45,725 bases of DNA from an uncultured Bacteroidales bacterium. Its GTDB lineage: Bacteria > Bacteroidota > Bacteroidia > Bacteroidales > Bacteroidaceae. Of the stretch, positions 15,799-25,415 are shown in pieces; position 1 is the stretch's first letter, and each line of letters begins with the position of its first letter. Under the pieces are notes generated by a model. It was not told the DNA's origin, made no database searches, and saw nothing but the letters and a program-made list of their open reading frames with translations. The DNA is taken from positions 1 to 45,725 of the forward strand of contig CADCIQ010000017.1 in the NCBI GenBank assembly GCA_902801425.1, written 5' to 3'. The position numbers were made by a program, and so were the translations under genes.

Positions 15799-16799
15799 CT
15801 AACAACTATATTAGCGCCTTCTATTTGGATATTGTTCTCAATGTTATCTGTGAATAGTTGTCCTGTGCCTAATCCTTGTGGAAATGTTATGTTAGGACCG
15901 TAAACGGATTCTGCGAGAAGGGCTATGGAACGAAGTCCGATATTGCTCTCAAGGGCAGAGGTAATCCAAGAGTTAATACCTCGCTTATCGGCAAGTTCTA
16001 TCCATTCGCGAGTACCGGAAATTCCTCCGTGCATAGTAGGTTTAAGTACTATGTATTGAGGATGGATGGTATCAAGAAGTCTTGCTTTTTCCTTTGGATC
16101 ATTAATGCCTATCATTTCTTCATCAAGGGCAATGGCAAGAGGGGATTCTTTACAAAGTCGTGCCATCTCGTCCCATTGTCCCTGACGGATAGGCTGCTCT
16201 ATGGAATGAATATCATATTTAGCCAGTTCGTTGAGCCTATCCATAGCCCATTCTGGAGCAAAAGCACCATTGGCATCAACACGCAGTTGCAGGTCTTCCT
16301 TTGGGAAACAAGAGCGAACATAACGTATCAATTCTATCTCTTTCTGCCAGTCGATAGCACCAATCTTGAGTTTGATGCAACGAAATCCGATCGCCATCTT
16401 GACCTTTACCTGTTCAAGCATATCCTCGAATGAAGACATCCAGACAAGTCCGTTGATAGGTATTGATATTCGCTCCTTCTGGTTGATGCTTCTTGTCTCT
16501 GCAACTGCTGATTCAAGGGCAAAACGAAGGGCAGGGTAGGAGAGCATATCATCAGGCCATGAGCCGTTTATGACAGATGGAAGAGCCTTTTCTGCCAGTC
16601 GTCTTACCTCGGAGATATCAGGATAGGCATTACGATCACAGGAGAGGTCGGGTAGGGGAGCAAGTTCGCCTGTGCCCTTCTTCCCTGTCTCTTTGTCTGT
16701 GAGCGTAATTAAGTACATCTCGTGAAGAGAATATTCTCCACGAGATGTACGTGCTGGTTTCTTGAAATGAAGTGTTTCTTTTGAAATGCTTAGCTCCAT
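15795..16799 (-). CDS. menC: o-Succinylbenzoate synthase
   Basis: Enolase-superfamily dehydratase converting SHCHC to o-succinylbenzoate. The barrel motifs are visible: CIKLKIGAIDW (catalytic KxK region), LRVDANGAF (metal Asp), SIEQPIRQ (metal Glu), IALDEEMIG (metal Asp/Glu) and YIVLKPTMHGG (second catalytic Lys). The 334 residues fit the family. It is separated from menB by a 240-bp gap holding a nested inverted-repeat element. Confidence 0.95.
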   Translation of the reverse strand: MELSISKETLHFKKPARTSRGEYSLHEMYLITLTDKETGKKGTGELAPLPDLSCDRNAYPDISEVRRLAEKALPSVINGSWPDDMLSYPALRFALESAVAETRSINQKERISIPINGLVWMSSFEDMLEQVKVKMAIGFRCIKLKIGAIDWQKEIELIRYVRSCFPKEDLQLRVDANGAFAPEWAMDRLNELAKYDIHSIEQPIRQGQWDEMARLCKESPLAIALDEEMIGINDPKEKARLLDTIHPQYIVLKPTMHGGISGTREWIELADKRGINSWITSALESNIGLRSIALLAESVYGPNITFPQGLGTGQLFTDNIENNIQIEGANIVVR

Positions 16800-16830
16800 A
16801 GGAAATTGTCATTTCTCAATTCAATATTAC

Positions 16831-17009
16831 TTAACGTGAGTTTGACGAATACGCACCTTTGGTGCTTGTACTGACAATAATTACCAATCTTACCAATCTT
16901 TAACCAATAAAAAATAAATTTCATGGAAAAAGATTGGTAAGATTGGTAATTATTGTCAGTTAAAAGCAGCTTGCTGCCATATATATTAAATTCATCGATC
17001 TCACGTTAA
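16831..17009. mobile_element. Nested inverted-repeat element between menB and menC
   Basis: Outer ends TTAACGTGAG (16831-16840) and CTCACGTTAA (17000-17009) match the element at 7750-7841. Inside is a perfect 30-bp inverted repeat (16872-16901 with 16929-16958) made of TACCAATCT repeats, with a 27-base loop. A GCAGCTTGCTGC hairpin at about 16966-16977 has an inverse copy at about 34863-34878. No open frame is present. Transcribed in the men operon it would form a very stable stem between menB and menC. Confidence 0.85.
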
Positions 17010-17041
17010 TTTTCAATTGTCAATTTTTAATTGCCAATGGC

Positions 17042-17890
17042 CTACGGCAACGGTTTTCCCCAGTTAGGCTTGCGCTTCTCGAGGAATGCTCGACCACCTT
17101 CTTGAGCCTCGTCCATAAAGTAATAGAGTAAGGTCGCATCGCCTGCAAGTTGCTGAATACCAGCCTGTCCGTCAAGTTCGGCATTAAGACCTGCCTTTAT
17201 CATACGGAGAGCCATAGGAGAGCGTTCCATCATAGTCTTTGCCCATGAGATACACTCTTCCTCAAGCTGATCGTAAGGCACAACTTTGTTCACCATACCC
17301 ATCTCCTCAGCTTCCTTGGCAGTATAGAGACGGCACATGAACCAAATCTCGCGTGCTTTCTTCTGACCAACGATACGTGCAAGGTAAGAGCTTCCGAAAC
17401 CTGCATCGAAGCTTCCAACCTTTGGACCAGTCTGACCGAACTTAGCATTCTCAGCAGCTATGGTCAGGTCGCATACGAGATGTAGAACATGACCTCCGCC
17501 AACCGCAAATCCGTTTACCATAGCAATAACAGGCTTTGGCAGACGACGAATCTGCATCTGCACATCGAGCACGCTTAGACGTGGTACGCCCTCATCATCC
17601 ACATATCCGCCACGACCTTTCACGTTCATATCTCCTCCTGCACAGAAAGCCTGCTGACGAAGATATTCCTCGTCGGTCTGTCCTTCCTTTCGAGGTGTCT
17701 CTGCACCTGTTAGGAGTACTACGCGAATATCTCGGTTCTCGCGACATATTGCGAATGCCTCTGACAACTCCTTAGTTGTCAAGGGCGTGAAAGCGTTACG
17801 ATAGCGAGGGCGATTGATAGAAATCTTTGCTATGCCCTCTGCATATTCAAGGATTATTTCCTTGAAAGGGTGTAGGATTGTCCAGTTCAT
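17042..17890 (-). CDS. menB: 1,4-Dihydroxy-2-naphthoyl-CoA synthase
   Basis: Crotonase-fold enzyme closing the naphthoate ring. It has [29 protein letters not shown] (oxyanion-hole region), [21 protein letters not shown], and [22 protein letters not shown], all characteristic of MenB. The start at 17890 (MNWTIL) gives a normal length of 282 residues. An open extension to 17992 would add residues encoded by a GC-rich palindromic repeat and is rejected. It follows menD with that repeat pair between them. Confidence 0.95.
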   Translation of the reverse strand: MNWTILHPFKEIILEYAEGIAKISINRPRYRNAFTPLTTKELSEAFAICRENRDIRVVLLTGAETPRKEGQTDEEYLRQQAFCAGGDMNVKGRGGYVDDEGVPRLSVLDVQMQIRRLPKPVIAMVNGFAVGGGHVLHLVCDLTIAAENAKFGQTGPKVGSFDAGFGSSYLARIVGQKKAREIWFMCRLYTAKEAEEMGMVNKVVPYDQLEEECISWAKTMMERSPMALRMIKAGLNAELDGQAGIQQLAGDATLLYYFMDEAQEGGRAFLEKRKPNWGKPLP

Positions 17891-17907
17891 ATATTTATAT
17901 TTTTTAC

Positions 17908-18063
17908 GGCCTCTCCCCCCGCTTTGCACATACTCCGATGTTATCAACATCGGACTTCCCTCCGTAGGGAGGGAGCTGGAAGGCGATGGCATGTTTATTA
18001 TTCAATTATTGTTTTTTGGGGGGACAGGCTCCCTCCCTACGGGGGAGGGCGGGGGGAGAGGCC
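17908..18063. repeat. Pair of GC-rich palindromic elements, menD/menB junction
   Basis: One copy at 17908-17980 starts GGCCTCTCCCCCCG and ends AGGGAGGGAGCTGG, but is split by about 33 bases containing CCGATGTTATCAACATCGG. A second copy lies inverted at 18027-18063 (GGCTCCCTCCC to GGGAGAGGCC). The second runs into the menD reading frame and supplies its last codons. Confidence 0.9.
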
Positions 18064-19634
18064 ACCTCCACCAACCTTGGCGCATTTCCACCTTCTTCTG
18101 TCAACCAATCAATAGCTTTGCTGATGTCCTCAGCCTTGCTGATAGCCTTTCTTGAAATTCCATATTGATGACAGGCGCCTACGGCTGTTGTGTGGTGTGA
18201 TGCCATTACGTATTCATCACGTGCAGGAGAGTTTTCCAATCCGGGTAATTGCTTGAAAATCTCGCCACCTCCATTGTTAAGGAGAAGTATGCGGAGATTA
18301 GGTTTCAGGTGCATATTCCAGAGTGCGTTTTGGTCATAGAAGAAACTGAGGTCTCCTATAACGCAATACACATTTCCTTCGCTTACGAGAGAGGCACCTA
18401 CGGCTGTGGAGAGAGAGCCTTCTATTCCGTTAAGACCTCGGTTGCAGAATACGAAGTGATCGGCATGACGTGCTGCAAGGCGTATGGCGGTAGAGTTGGC
18501 GTAATACACATCTGACTCTTTCGTCATGCGTTTTTCCAATTCCTGTACGGCTTGCTCCGTAATCTTGACAGGTAGTTTCTTCGCATCTTCCCTTACGGAA
18601 GAGAGAAGTCTGTCCCAGTTCATGACAAATGCGCTCTTCTCTAATTGGAGAATTGATGATAAATCCTCAAGAACGGTTGTGGCAGAGCCTTGGAGAATAT
18701 AGCTTGCGTGCTGTGTGATATCCTCTATCTGCATTTGCTCGTTGAGCATTACTATCGTGCAGTCATCAAGAGTGCGCATGAACTGTCTTAGACGCTTGCT
18801 GATAGTCGTACTACCTATATATAGAAGGAAGTCTGGTTTATATTCTTCTGTATCAGAGCCTATTTTTGCAAAGGTGTCATCAAGACTTGGTGACGGATCG
18901 TCAGAAGATAGAGGCTCAGAAAGGATTGTTATGCCTTGACGGAGTTTGGCTATTGCCTTGCTCGGTATCTCGTAGCGTTGGCTCTGTCCTATGACGAACA
19001 TAGGGCGTTGTGAGCGTGAAAGCATATCGAGGAAATATTTTCTTTCAATCTCGTCTGTCCAACGAAGTGGGTATATACCCTGAAGCTCTGGAAGTTCCTT
19101 TGTGGTGAAGTTAAAAAGAGGTTCGGTTATCGGCACATTGATATGTACAGACCTTTTTGTTGTCATCAAGGCAAGGATAGCCTCGCAAACAAGTCGGCGG
19201 CATTGCCATTGTTCTATCTCGTCCTTACATTCCGGAAGGTTCACGCTTTTCTCGACGAAAGAGCCTAAGGCATTTGGCTGTGGCATGGTCTGACCGTCAA
19301 GCTGACCTATCCAAGCCTGTGGTCTGTCTGCGGAAATGACTATTATCCCACGATTTTGATAAGAAGCCTCGGCTGCACCTGGGATGGTGTTGAGAAGGGC
19401 TGAGCCGGAAGTTACACATACTGCAACCATCTCGCCTGTCTGATGTGCCATTCCTAAAGCCACGAAAGCAGCAGAGCGTTCATCGGTCACGGGGTGACAG
19501 ATGAATTTCGGTGATTCGTTAAAATTATGTACTATAGGAGCGTTTCGACTGCCCGGGCACACAACGATGTGCTCAACTCCGTAGTCGATTAGCAGAGAGG
19601 TTAGTATGTTGATATTGTCCTTGGAAGAAAACAT
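18006..19634 (-). CDS. menD: 2-Succinyl-5-enolpyruvyl-6-hydroxy-3-cyclohexene-1-carboxylate synthase
   Basis: Thiamine-diphosphate enzyme joining 2-oxoglutarate to isochorismate, the committed menaquinone step. It has HIVVCPGSRNAPIVH and TDERSAAFVALGMAHQTG at the N-terminus, CVTSGSALLNTIPGAAEA, and the cofactor motif GDLSFFYDQNALWN with LLLNNGGGEIF near the C-terminus. The 542 residues are near family length. The final residues (ASPPALPRREGACPPKKQ) come from a palindromic repeat, so the native C-terminus has been rewritten. It is first of the men genes here. menF, menH and menA are not in the window. Confidence 0.95.
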   Translation of the reverse strand: MFSSKDNINILTSLLIDYGVEHIVVCPGSRNAPIVHNFNESPKFICHPVTDERSAAFVALGMAHQTGEMVAVCVTSGSALLNTIPGAAEASYQNRGIIVISADRPQAWIGQLDGQTMPQPNALGSFVEKSVNLPECKDEIEQWQCRRLVCEAILALMTTKRSVHINVPITEPLFNFTTKELPELQGIYPLRWTDEIERKYFLDMLSRSQRPMFVIGQSQRYEIPSKAIAKLRQGITILSEPLSSDDPSPSLDDTFAKIGSDTEEYKPDFLLYIGSTTISKRLRQFMRTLDDCTIVMLNEQMQIEDITQHASYILQGSATTVLEDLSSILQLEKSAFVMNWDRLLSSVREDAKKLPVKITEQAVQELEKRMTKESDVYYANSTAIRLAARHADHFVFCNRGLNGIEGSLSTAVGASLVSEGNVYCVIGDLSFFYDQNALWNMHLKPNLRILLLNNGGGEIFKQLPGLENSPARDEYVMASHHTTAVGACHQYGISRKAISKAEDISKAIDWLTEEGGNAPRLVEVASPPALPRREGACPPKKQ

Positions 19635-19635
19635 C

Positions 19636-19757
19636 GTTTAAATGAAAAATTAAAAAATGAAAAATGAAAAATACAGTTTACGTTTTGTGCGTATTCTTAT
19701 TCGCAGGATATGCTAAATCGTATTTTATAATTTTTCATTATTCATTTTCCATTTTTT
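19636..19757. repeat. AT-rich inverted repeat (T family), copy 2
   Basis: Repeated AAATGAAAAATGAAAAATAC on the left faces CGTATTTTATAATTTTTC and ATTATTCATTTTCC on the right, around a 50-base centre. It occupies the space between menD and the structured RNA. Confidence 0.75.
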
Positions 19758-19758
19758 G

Positions 19759-19993
19759 AAAAAAAAGGTGGTCGCACCGATGATGTGATGAAAACTCCGA
19801 GTTAAAAAGATTTGAGGACTCCCCGTCTTTGTAATCCATCGGCTTTTCAGCTTTCCTAATGTGATGTCACCCGAAGTGTTTATGTCATCAGGAATAATGG
19901 CCCGCCATTGACAAAAGAAGCTGTCTCGGTTTTCAGAATTATTTGATGAGTCTCCCGATCGAACCGGTGCGACCTAATATTTCTTTGTTTTTA
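19759..19993 (-). ncRNA. Probable free-standing structured RNA, 6S-like candidate
   Basis: On the minus strand a -7 box (20000-20007) is followed by a region of about 235 nt. It is closed by the perfect 10-bp stem GGTCGCACCG / CGGTGCGACC (19965-19974 with 19770-19779) and ended by U8 (19759-19766). Inside are further helices: AATGG-CGGG-CCATT, CAC-TTCG-GGTG, CAGCTT/AAGCTG, CCGAG/CTCGG and GACTC/GAGTC. No frame of note runs through it. Size, promoter, closing stem and U-run fit a stable RNA such as 6S (Bacteroidales lineages have divergent 6S candidates). RNase P RNA, tmRNA and SRP RNA motifs are absent. A leader attenuator for menD is the alternative. Confidence 0.75.
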
Positions 19994-19999
19994 TGTCTG

Positions 20000-20007
20000 C
20001 AAAGGTA
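20000..20007 (-). promoter_or_regulatory. -7 box of the structured RNA
   Basis: TACCTTTG on the minus strand fits TAnnTTTG. Initiation about 7 bases downstream would place the 5' end near 19993, 19 bases before the closing stem. Confidence 0.65.
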
Positions 20008-20046
20008 ATAATTTTTTTCGATAATCCATTGAATTTGTCGAAAAAA

Positions 20047-20757
20047 TTATTCTTCAGCCAAAGATTGCATCACCCTTTGCATATTTTCGAGCATAGTATT
20101 CATGTTCTCTGGGGTTTTGCATACTGCAAGGAAGAGGTCATTGAGATCTATGTCGTCAGGTGTATTGACTGGTGAATTGTGTAATAAAGTCTGCATATTA
20201 TCAGCGAGAAGTCGGTATATGCAAACCACATTTGCAGGCTTTGTATGTGCCTTTACGGCCTTTCTGCCTGACTGATATCCCCTTATCACGGCTATCACCA
20301 TAGCGCGAATCGCTATTTCTGATGAAACCTTGCCTGCCTCTAAAGGAGCCATTTCCTCGTTTATCACCTCAAAATATTCCTCTATGCTCATCACGTGACC
20401 TTGCAGAACAGCATAGAAGTTTCTGCGATACTCGTCAGCCATGAGGTTGAAGAGCTTGTCTGTTCGACAGGCGTGTTGCATCATCGTCATAGAATTGAGA
20501 GATGCGGGATCTGCCTCACGAAGACGTTGCTCCAGTCGCTCATGCGAAGGATAGTTGACAATGGCAATAGCGTCAAAGATACTCTCATAGAGGAATTGAG
20601 CCATTTCCTCATAATGCTCAAGCAGCAATTGCTTCATCTGCTTTGGCTCTACGCTTTGAGGACCATCGGCTTCGGGAAGACTTCCCTCTACTATTCCCTC
20701 AACGAATGAAGTGAAGAAACCTCTTACTATTGCCGGTATTATTCTTGGTGAGTTCAA
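20047..20757 (-). CDS. Uncharacterised helical protein
   Basis: A 236-residue, largely alpha-helical soluble protein, acidic at both ends, with no signal peptide. Features seen: RIIPAIVRGFFTSFVEGIVEGSLPE at the start; a middle with HYEEMAQFLYESIFDAIAIVN, the Met-rich SLNSMTMMQHACRTDKLF and DEYRRNFYAVLQGHVMSIEEYF; and a Met/Asn-rich end. No family is recognised. It lies 35 bp downstream of a polysaccharide deacetylase gene and ends just before the structured-RNA promoter. Confidence 0.75.
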   Translation of the reverse strand: MNSPRIIPAIVRGFFTSFVEGIVEGSLPEADGPQSVEPKQMKQLLLEHYEEMAQFLYESIFDAIAIVNYPSHERLEQRLREADPASLNSMTMMQHACRTDKLFNLMADEYRRNFYAVLQGHVMSIEEYFEVINEEMAPLEAGKVSSEIAIRAMVIAVIRGYQSGRKAVKAHTKPANVVCIYRLLADNMQTLLHNSPVNTPDDIDLNDLFLAVCKTPENMNTMLENMQRVMQSLAEE

Positions 20758-20792
20758 TTTTTAATTACGAATTACTAATTACAAATAGCCTC

Positions 20793-21404
20793 TTACTTGA
20801 AAATCTTGAATTTATACCCTTGTGATATAAGCCATTCCAAGGATTCAGGAAGAGCGGTATAGAGCTTGTCTATACTCTTCAAAGAATCATGGAAGGTTAT
20901 TATTGAACCATTACGTGTATATGTCTTGATATTGTTGACCACATCCTCGGCTGTAAGAAGCCTTGAATAGTCGCGTGTCACGACATCCCACATCACAACC
21001 TTGTATTTTCGCTTTAGCCAGATATAGGCCGCAGGTCTCATCCAGCCATGTGGAGGACGGAAATATCTGGAGTGAATCAGTTCGTTAGCCTTGTTGGTAT
21101 TCTTCACATACGTTCTTAGGGTATGCCTTATGCTACCCATGTGGTTGTATGTGTGATTTCCCACCTGATGCCCCTCTGCCTTTATGCGTTCATAGAGGTG
21201 GGGGTACTTGCGAACATTGTCACCTACCATAAAGAATGTTGCCTTCACCCCATATTTTGACAGAGTGTCAAGGATAAAGGGTGTTGCCTCGGGAATCGGC
21301 CCATCGTCAAAGGTTAGATAAACCGAATGCTCCTTTGGATCCATTCGCCAAAATGCTTTGGGATAGATCCAACGGAGCCATATGGTAGGTTGTTCAATTA
21401 TCAT
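20793..21404 (-). CDS. Polysaccharide deacetylase (NodB-type) family protein
   Basis: Carbohydrate esterase 4 fold, 203 residues. The metal and catalytic motifs are clear: YLTFDDGPIPE (28-38; catalytic and metal Asp), GNHTYNH (metal His pair), RYFRPPHGWMRP, and IITFHDS near the C-terminus. The enzyme would remove N-acetyl groups from a glycan such as peptidoglycan or a surface polysaccharide. No signal peptide is seen, so it may act on an intracellular or lipid-linked substrate. Its start codon shares one base with the stop of the DUF2723 gene (TAATG), giving translational coupling. Confidence 0.88.
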   Translation of the reverse strand: MIIEQPTIWLRWIYPKAFWRMDPKEHSVYLTFDDGPIPEATPFILDTLSKYGVKATFFMVGDNVRKYPHLYERIKAEGHQVGNHTYNHMGSIRHTLRTYVKNTNKANELIHSRYFRPPHGWMRPAAYIWLKRKYKVVMWDVVTRDYSRLLTAEDVVNNIKTYTRNGSIITFHDSLKSIDKLYTALPESLEWLISQGYKFKIFK

Positions 21405-24400
21405 TATTCACCGAAATTACCGCCACGATTGTGATATACGGTCATGAGACTCTTGAGTTCGTTGTCCTTCTTCATAGTCAATGCCTCGTCATAACGAGAA
21501 GAAATCTCGAGTATGCGCTGCATAGTATAGAAGTGGAGCAGACATTCACGCTGAGACTGGTTGAAACGCTTGTCGTTCAGAGACAGATACCAAGAGAGAT
21601 ACTGCTGGCTGTTCTTCCACATATCGTTGAGAACCTGCTCAGCCTTTTTCTTTTCTCCAACGGCATAGTAACCCTGAAGGAAGTCCATACCACCGCTCAG
21701 GTATGTCATAGGCACGTTGTATGTAGGCAATACCTTCTCTGCGTATGCGAGAACCTTCTTCGCCTTGTCTGTCTTACCCTCCTGAAGGAGATGTGTGATA
21801 AGCATACCGAACAGACGGCGATGCGTGAAGCACATGCGCATTACAGTCTCGTCAAGATAGAGTCCCTTCTTCTCAAGACCACCGAACTTGAACTTGTTCA
21901 TGACATTATTGTATGTCTTCTCTGTATCAAAGTTGGTCTGGTCGTTTGTAGCGAACGGAGTGATACGGTTCACAAGACCTTCCTGAATGAAGTTGTCGCC
22001 GAGGTTCATGAAGTTCTCTGCACCTACTGTAAGGGCAACGTATAGAGGACGTGTCCAGTTGGCGTTACTTATCATCTCAAGCATCATGAGGTCGTTCTTG
22101 TAGAGGGCACGCTTACCCTTGAGTGAGATTGCCATCTTCTCAGGAATCTGGATCTCGTTGCCTGCAGAGTCACGTGGAATCATCATACCGCTCTTCCTTA
22201 CTGCATTAGCGTCAATAGTGAGATAGAGGGTATCTGTAGGGATGACGTGCATATCGCCCTTACCTCCACGAACCCAGTACTTCATCACGTTGTGGATGTC
22301 GAATGGATCCTCACCATACTGTTTCTTGGCTTCTTCAGGGTGCTGTGCATAGAATTCCTTAACCTGCTCCTTCAGCTCTGGTGCAACCTCTATATACTCA
22401 TTTGTGCCTGAGCAATAGTCGAGACGTGGCCAAGTGATAGGAAGTGCTGGAGATTCGTATGCCGGACGCATCATCTGGTCGATGTACCAGTCTGTCTGGA
22501 GATATGACAGGTTGCAGACACGTGCATCTGTACCTACACCCTCAACATCCTGATTATACCAGAGAGGGAATGTATCGTTATCACCATTTGTGTAGATGAT
22601 AGGATATGTGCCTTCTTGCATAGAGTTAAGATAGTTCTGACCAAAGTCACGACAGCAATAGCGACCTGAACGATCGTGGTCATCCCATGTCTGTGAAGCC
22701 ATCTGAACAGGAACAAGCAAACCTGCACCTCCGATGATTCCTGCAAGAACCACGTTCTCCTTCTTTGTCTTGCGGGCAATAAGATCGATGATAGCTGCGA
22801 TACCCATACCACACCAGATTGCGAATGCATAGAATGAACCTGCGTATGCGTAGTCACGTTCACGAGGTTGCAAAGGTGTCTGGTTAAGATAGAGAACGAT
22901 AGCGAGACCTGTCATGAAGAACAGGAAGAACACAACCCAGAACTGCTGAATACCCTTCTTGCCACGGTATGCCTGCCAGAAAAGTCCGATAAGACCGAGA
23001 ATGAGAGGCAGACAATAGAATACGTTGCGTCCCTTGTTGTTCTTCAGCTCATCAGGAAGGAGACTCTGGTCGCCATACATCGCATTATCAATGAATGGAA
23101 TACCCGTGATCCAGTTTCCGTGCTCAAGCTCACCGTGTCCCTGAATGTCATTCTGACGACCGGCAAAGTTCCACATGAAATAACGCCAGTACATGAAGTT
23201 ACATTGGTATGAGAGGAAGAAACGGATGTTCTCCATCATAGTAGGCATGTTTACCGTCATCAACTGACCACAGCGGTCGTATTCGACAGGATATGTATCA
23301 ATACCACCCATCCAGTCCTCGTATGCCTTTACGTGATTACCGTCAGAGCTATGCATTCTTGGGAAGAGCATATTCTGGGCATATACGTATGAATCCTTTG
23401 TGCGGACGGTGAAGTATGAGTCCTTCTCGTCAGGGGATTTCTTTTCAACACGCTGGATTACAGGGGCACCCTCCTTCATTTCCGGACGGCACATTCCCTG
23501 TTCTTCGTCAACTGTGAGAGCTACCTGTGAAGCGTATGTTGGACCATAGAGCAATGGACGATCACCATACTGATCACGGCTGAGGTAGTTACCGAGAGTG
23601 AAGATGTCCTCTGGTGAGTTCTGATCCATAGGTGGGTTAGCACTTGAACGAACCACAATCAGAGCGTATGTAGAATAACCGATCATCAGCATCAGCATAC
23701 AGCAAAGAGCCGTGTTCTTGATGCGTGATGTCACATAATATGCCTTTGTCTTCTTGTTCTTGAGCTGAAGTGCAAAATAGAGCAAGGCAAGGATGATGAT
23801 GCCAGTAATTACTGCAGACCATCCATATCCATAGAATGGAATACCGAGCATTCCAACGGCAAGAAGGAATGAGATATTTATCTTCTTGATACTCTTGTCA
23901 ACATAGCTCTCGTAGATAGCCCATACCACGATGCCGATAAGCAAGGCGATATAGATAATCTCACCTGTGTTGAATGGCATTCCGAGGGTGTTCACGAAGA
24001 ACAACTCGAACCAACCGCCAACGGTTATGATACCTGGTACAACGCCATAGAGTACGGCTGCTACTATCACAACACTTATTGTCAAGGCAATGAGTGAGCC
24101 CTTGAGGTCTGCATCTGGATAACGCTTGTAGTAATATACAAGTACGATGGCAGGAATACAGAGCAGGTTCAAGAGGTGAACGCCTATTGACAGACCTGTT
24201 ATATAGGTGATAAGCACCAGCCAACGGTCTGAATGTGGGCTATCTGCATTATCCTCCCATTTCAGGATCATCCAGAATACAACAGCGGTAAGGGCACTTG
24301 AATATGCATATACCTCACCCTCAACAGCTGAGAACCAGAATGTATCTGAGAATGTATAGATTAGTGCGCCGACAAGGCCTGATGCCTCTATGGCTATTGT

Positions 24401-24748
24401 CTTTGTTGTGGTTAGTTCATCCCAATTATCTATGAGGAGACGGCGGACAAGGTGCGTTATTGTCCAGAAAAGGAACAATATACACGTAGCCGACAAGAGA
24501 GCACTCAGGGTGTTTACCATGCGTGCAACGTCTGATGGGTCGCTAACGAATTGGGTGAATAGGTTGGCTGTGAGCATAAAGAATGGTGCGCCAGGTGGGT
24601 GACCAACTTCGAGCTTGTAGCCGGTAGTGATAAATTCAGGACAGTCCCAGAAAGAGGCTGTAGGTTCAATGGTAGAACAATATACAAAGGCTGCAATAAG
24701 GAATGTCACCCAGCCGAGTACGTTGTCTATCAGTCTGTACTGTTTCAT
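21404..24748 (-). CDS. DUF2723 multi-pass membrane protein (TMEM260-like, putative protein O-glycosyltransferase)
   Basis: A 1114-residue protein. The N-terminal half carries about a dozen membrane helices and the DUF2723 signature FVYCSTIEPTASFWDCPEFI followed by GYKLEVGHPPGAPFF (about 20-60), with acidic residues in the first periplasmic loop as in GT-C glycosyltransferases. The C-terminal half is soluble, with TNGDNDTFPLWY and helical repeat-like segments near the end (TDKAKKVLAYAEKVLP, KKKAEQVLNDMW). The human homologue TMEM260 is an O-mannosyltransferase; the bacterial role in extracytoplasmic O-glycosylation is inferred from that. It is coupled to a deacetylase gene, consistent with a glycan role. 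Confidence 0.85.
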   Translation of the reverse strand: MKQYRLIDNVLGWVTFLIAAFVYCSTIEPTASFWDCPEFITTGYKLEVGHPPGAPFFMLTANLFTQFVSDPSDVARMVNTLSALLSATCILFLFWTITHLVRRLLIDNWDELTTTKTIAIEASGLVGALIYTFSDTFWFSAVEGEVYAYSSALTAVVFWMILKWEDNADSPHSDRWLVLITYITGLSIGVHLLNLLCIPAIVLVYYYKRYPDADLKGSLIALTISVVIVAAVLYGVVPGIITVGGWFELFFVNTLGMPFNTGEIIYIALLIGIVVWAIYESYVDKSIKKINISFLLAVGMLGIPFYGYGWSAVITGIIILALLYFALQLKNKKTKAYYVTSRIKNTALCCMLMLMIGYSTYALIVVRSSANPPMDQNSPEDIFTLGNYLSRDQYGDRPLLYGPTYASQVALTVDEEQGMCRPEMKEGAPVIQRVEKKSPDEKDSYFTVRTKDSYVYAQNMLFPRMHSSDGNHVKAYEDWMGGIDTYPVEYDRCGQLMTVNMPTMMENIRFFLSYQCNFMYWRYFMWNFAGRQNDIQGHGELEHGNWITGIPFIDNAMYGDQSLLPDELKNNKGRNVFYCLPLILGLIGLFWQAYRGKKGIQQFWVVFFLFFMTGLAIVLYLNQTPLQPRERDYAYAGSFYAFAIWCGMGIAAIIDLIARKTKKENVVLAGIIGGAGLLVPVQMASQTWDDHDRSGRYCCRDFGQNYLNSMQEGTYPIIYTNGDNDTFPLWYNQDVEGVGTDARVCNLSYLQTDWYIDQMMRPAYESPALPITWPRLDYCSGTNEYIEVAPELKEQVKEFYAQHPEEAKKQYGEDPFDIHNVMKYWVRGGKGDMHVIPTDTLYLTIDANAVRKSGMMIPRDSAGNEIQIPEKMAISLKGKRALYKNDLMMLEMISNANWTRPLYVALTVGAENFMNLGDNFIQEGLVNRITPFATNDQTNFDTEKTYNNVMNKFKFGGLEKKGLYLDETVMRMCFTHRRLFGMLITHLLQEGKTDKAKKVLAYAEKVLPTYNVPMTYLSGGMDFLQGYYAVGEKKKAEQVLNDMWKNSQQYLSWYLSLNDKRFNQSQRECLLHFYTMQRILEISSRYDEALTMKKDNELKSLMTVYHNRGGNFGE

Positions 24749-24818
24749 TTAATTACTTAAGTATTTTATAAAATGATTTATTTCCTTCTTTGGCAATTCA
24801 TGTTTGCCCAATTCCATG

Positions 24819-24826
24819 CAAAATTA
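24819..24826 (-). promoter_or_regulatory. -7 box for the DUF2723 gene
   Basis: TAATTTTG on the minus strand fits the consensus and lies about 70 bases upstream of the ATG at 24748. Confidence 0.5.
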
Positions 24827-24932
24827 CTAAATATCGTGTAGAAAAAAGAATGAAATACGAAAAAAATACGAATTAAGGCTTGATTTTGTTTTCTTTAACT
24901 TTTAGAGTCGTGTGGTAACTATATCTTGTCGT

Positions 24933-25391
24933 TTAGTCGCCGCCAAATCCTCTTAAAAATGTGTTTTTGCTAATCTGATAAATATACATATAGTTATCAG
25001 GTGTTTGATATTCTATAAAAAGGCATAATTTCCCAAATCTACGTGCTTTTGCCCAATCCGGAGATTTATCATCGAATAGGGTAGATTTAATACTAAAATA
25101 CATCCGCTTAATCTTTGCTCCTTGAACCATAACATAACTATATTTTGAAAAGTCCATATTCATTACATGCGTAATATCTTTGCCATCATATAAATATGTG
25201 GCAGATTGGAGGAATTCCTTTTCTGTATGAAAAACACTATATCCATCAGGATAGAATCCTTCACCGCCAACAGGTTTTATTTTTTTATAATCTGAATAAT
25301 CAACCTCGAATTGATGAAAGAATCCAAATGTGAGTGCAATTATTGAGATTAGCGATATTGCGATAACAGTTTTCTTGTGATTTCTTATCAT
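24933..25391 (-). CDS. Small membrane-anchored or exported protein of unknown function
   Basis: About 152 residues. A basic start (MIRNHKK) and a hydrophobic helix (TVIAISLISIIALTFGFF) indicate a signal anchor. The remainder is a small beta-rich domain (VFHTEKEFLQSATYLYDGKDI, YSYVMVQGAKIKRMYFSIKS, CLFIEYQTPDNYMYIYQI). The start at 25391 was chosen because a -7 box lies at 25416-25423; the longer TTG-start reading to 25418 would begin inside that box. No family is recognised. It is a single gene between the DUF2723 gene and an 11-bp array. Confidence 0.65.
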   Translation of the reverse strand: MIRNHKKTVIAISLISIIALTFGFFHQFEVDYSDYKKIKPVGGEGFYPDGYSVFHTEKEFLQSATYLYDGKDITHVMNMDFSKYSYVMVQGAKIKRMYFSIKSTLFDDKSPDWAKARRFGKLCLFIEYQTPDNYMYIYQISKNTFLRGFGGD

Positions 25392-25415
25392 ATTGATGAC
25401 TACATTTTTTTGGTG

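Noticed and set aside
17891-17992. Longer menB start at 17992
   Set aside because: The extra residues come from a palindromic repeat, and MenB proteins begin like MNWTIL at 17890.
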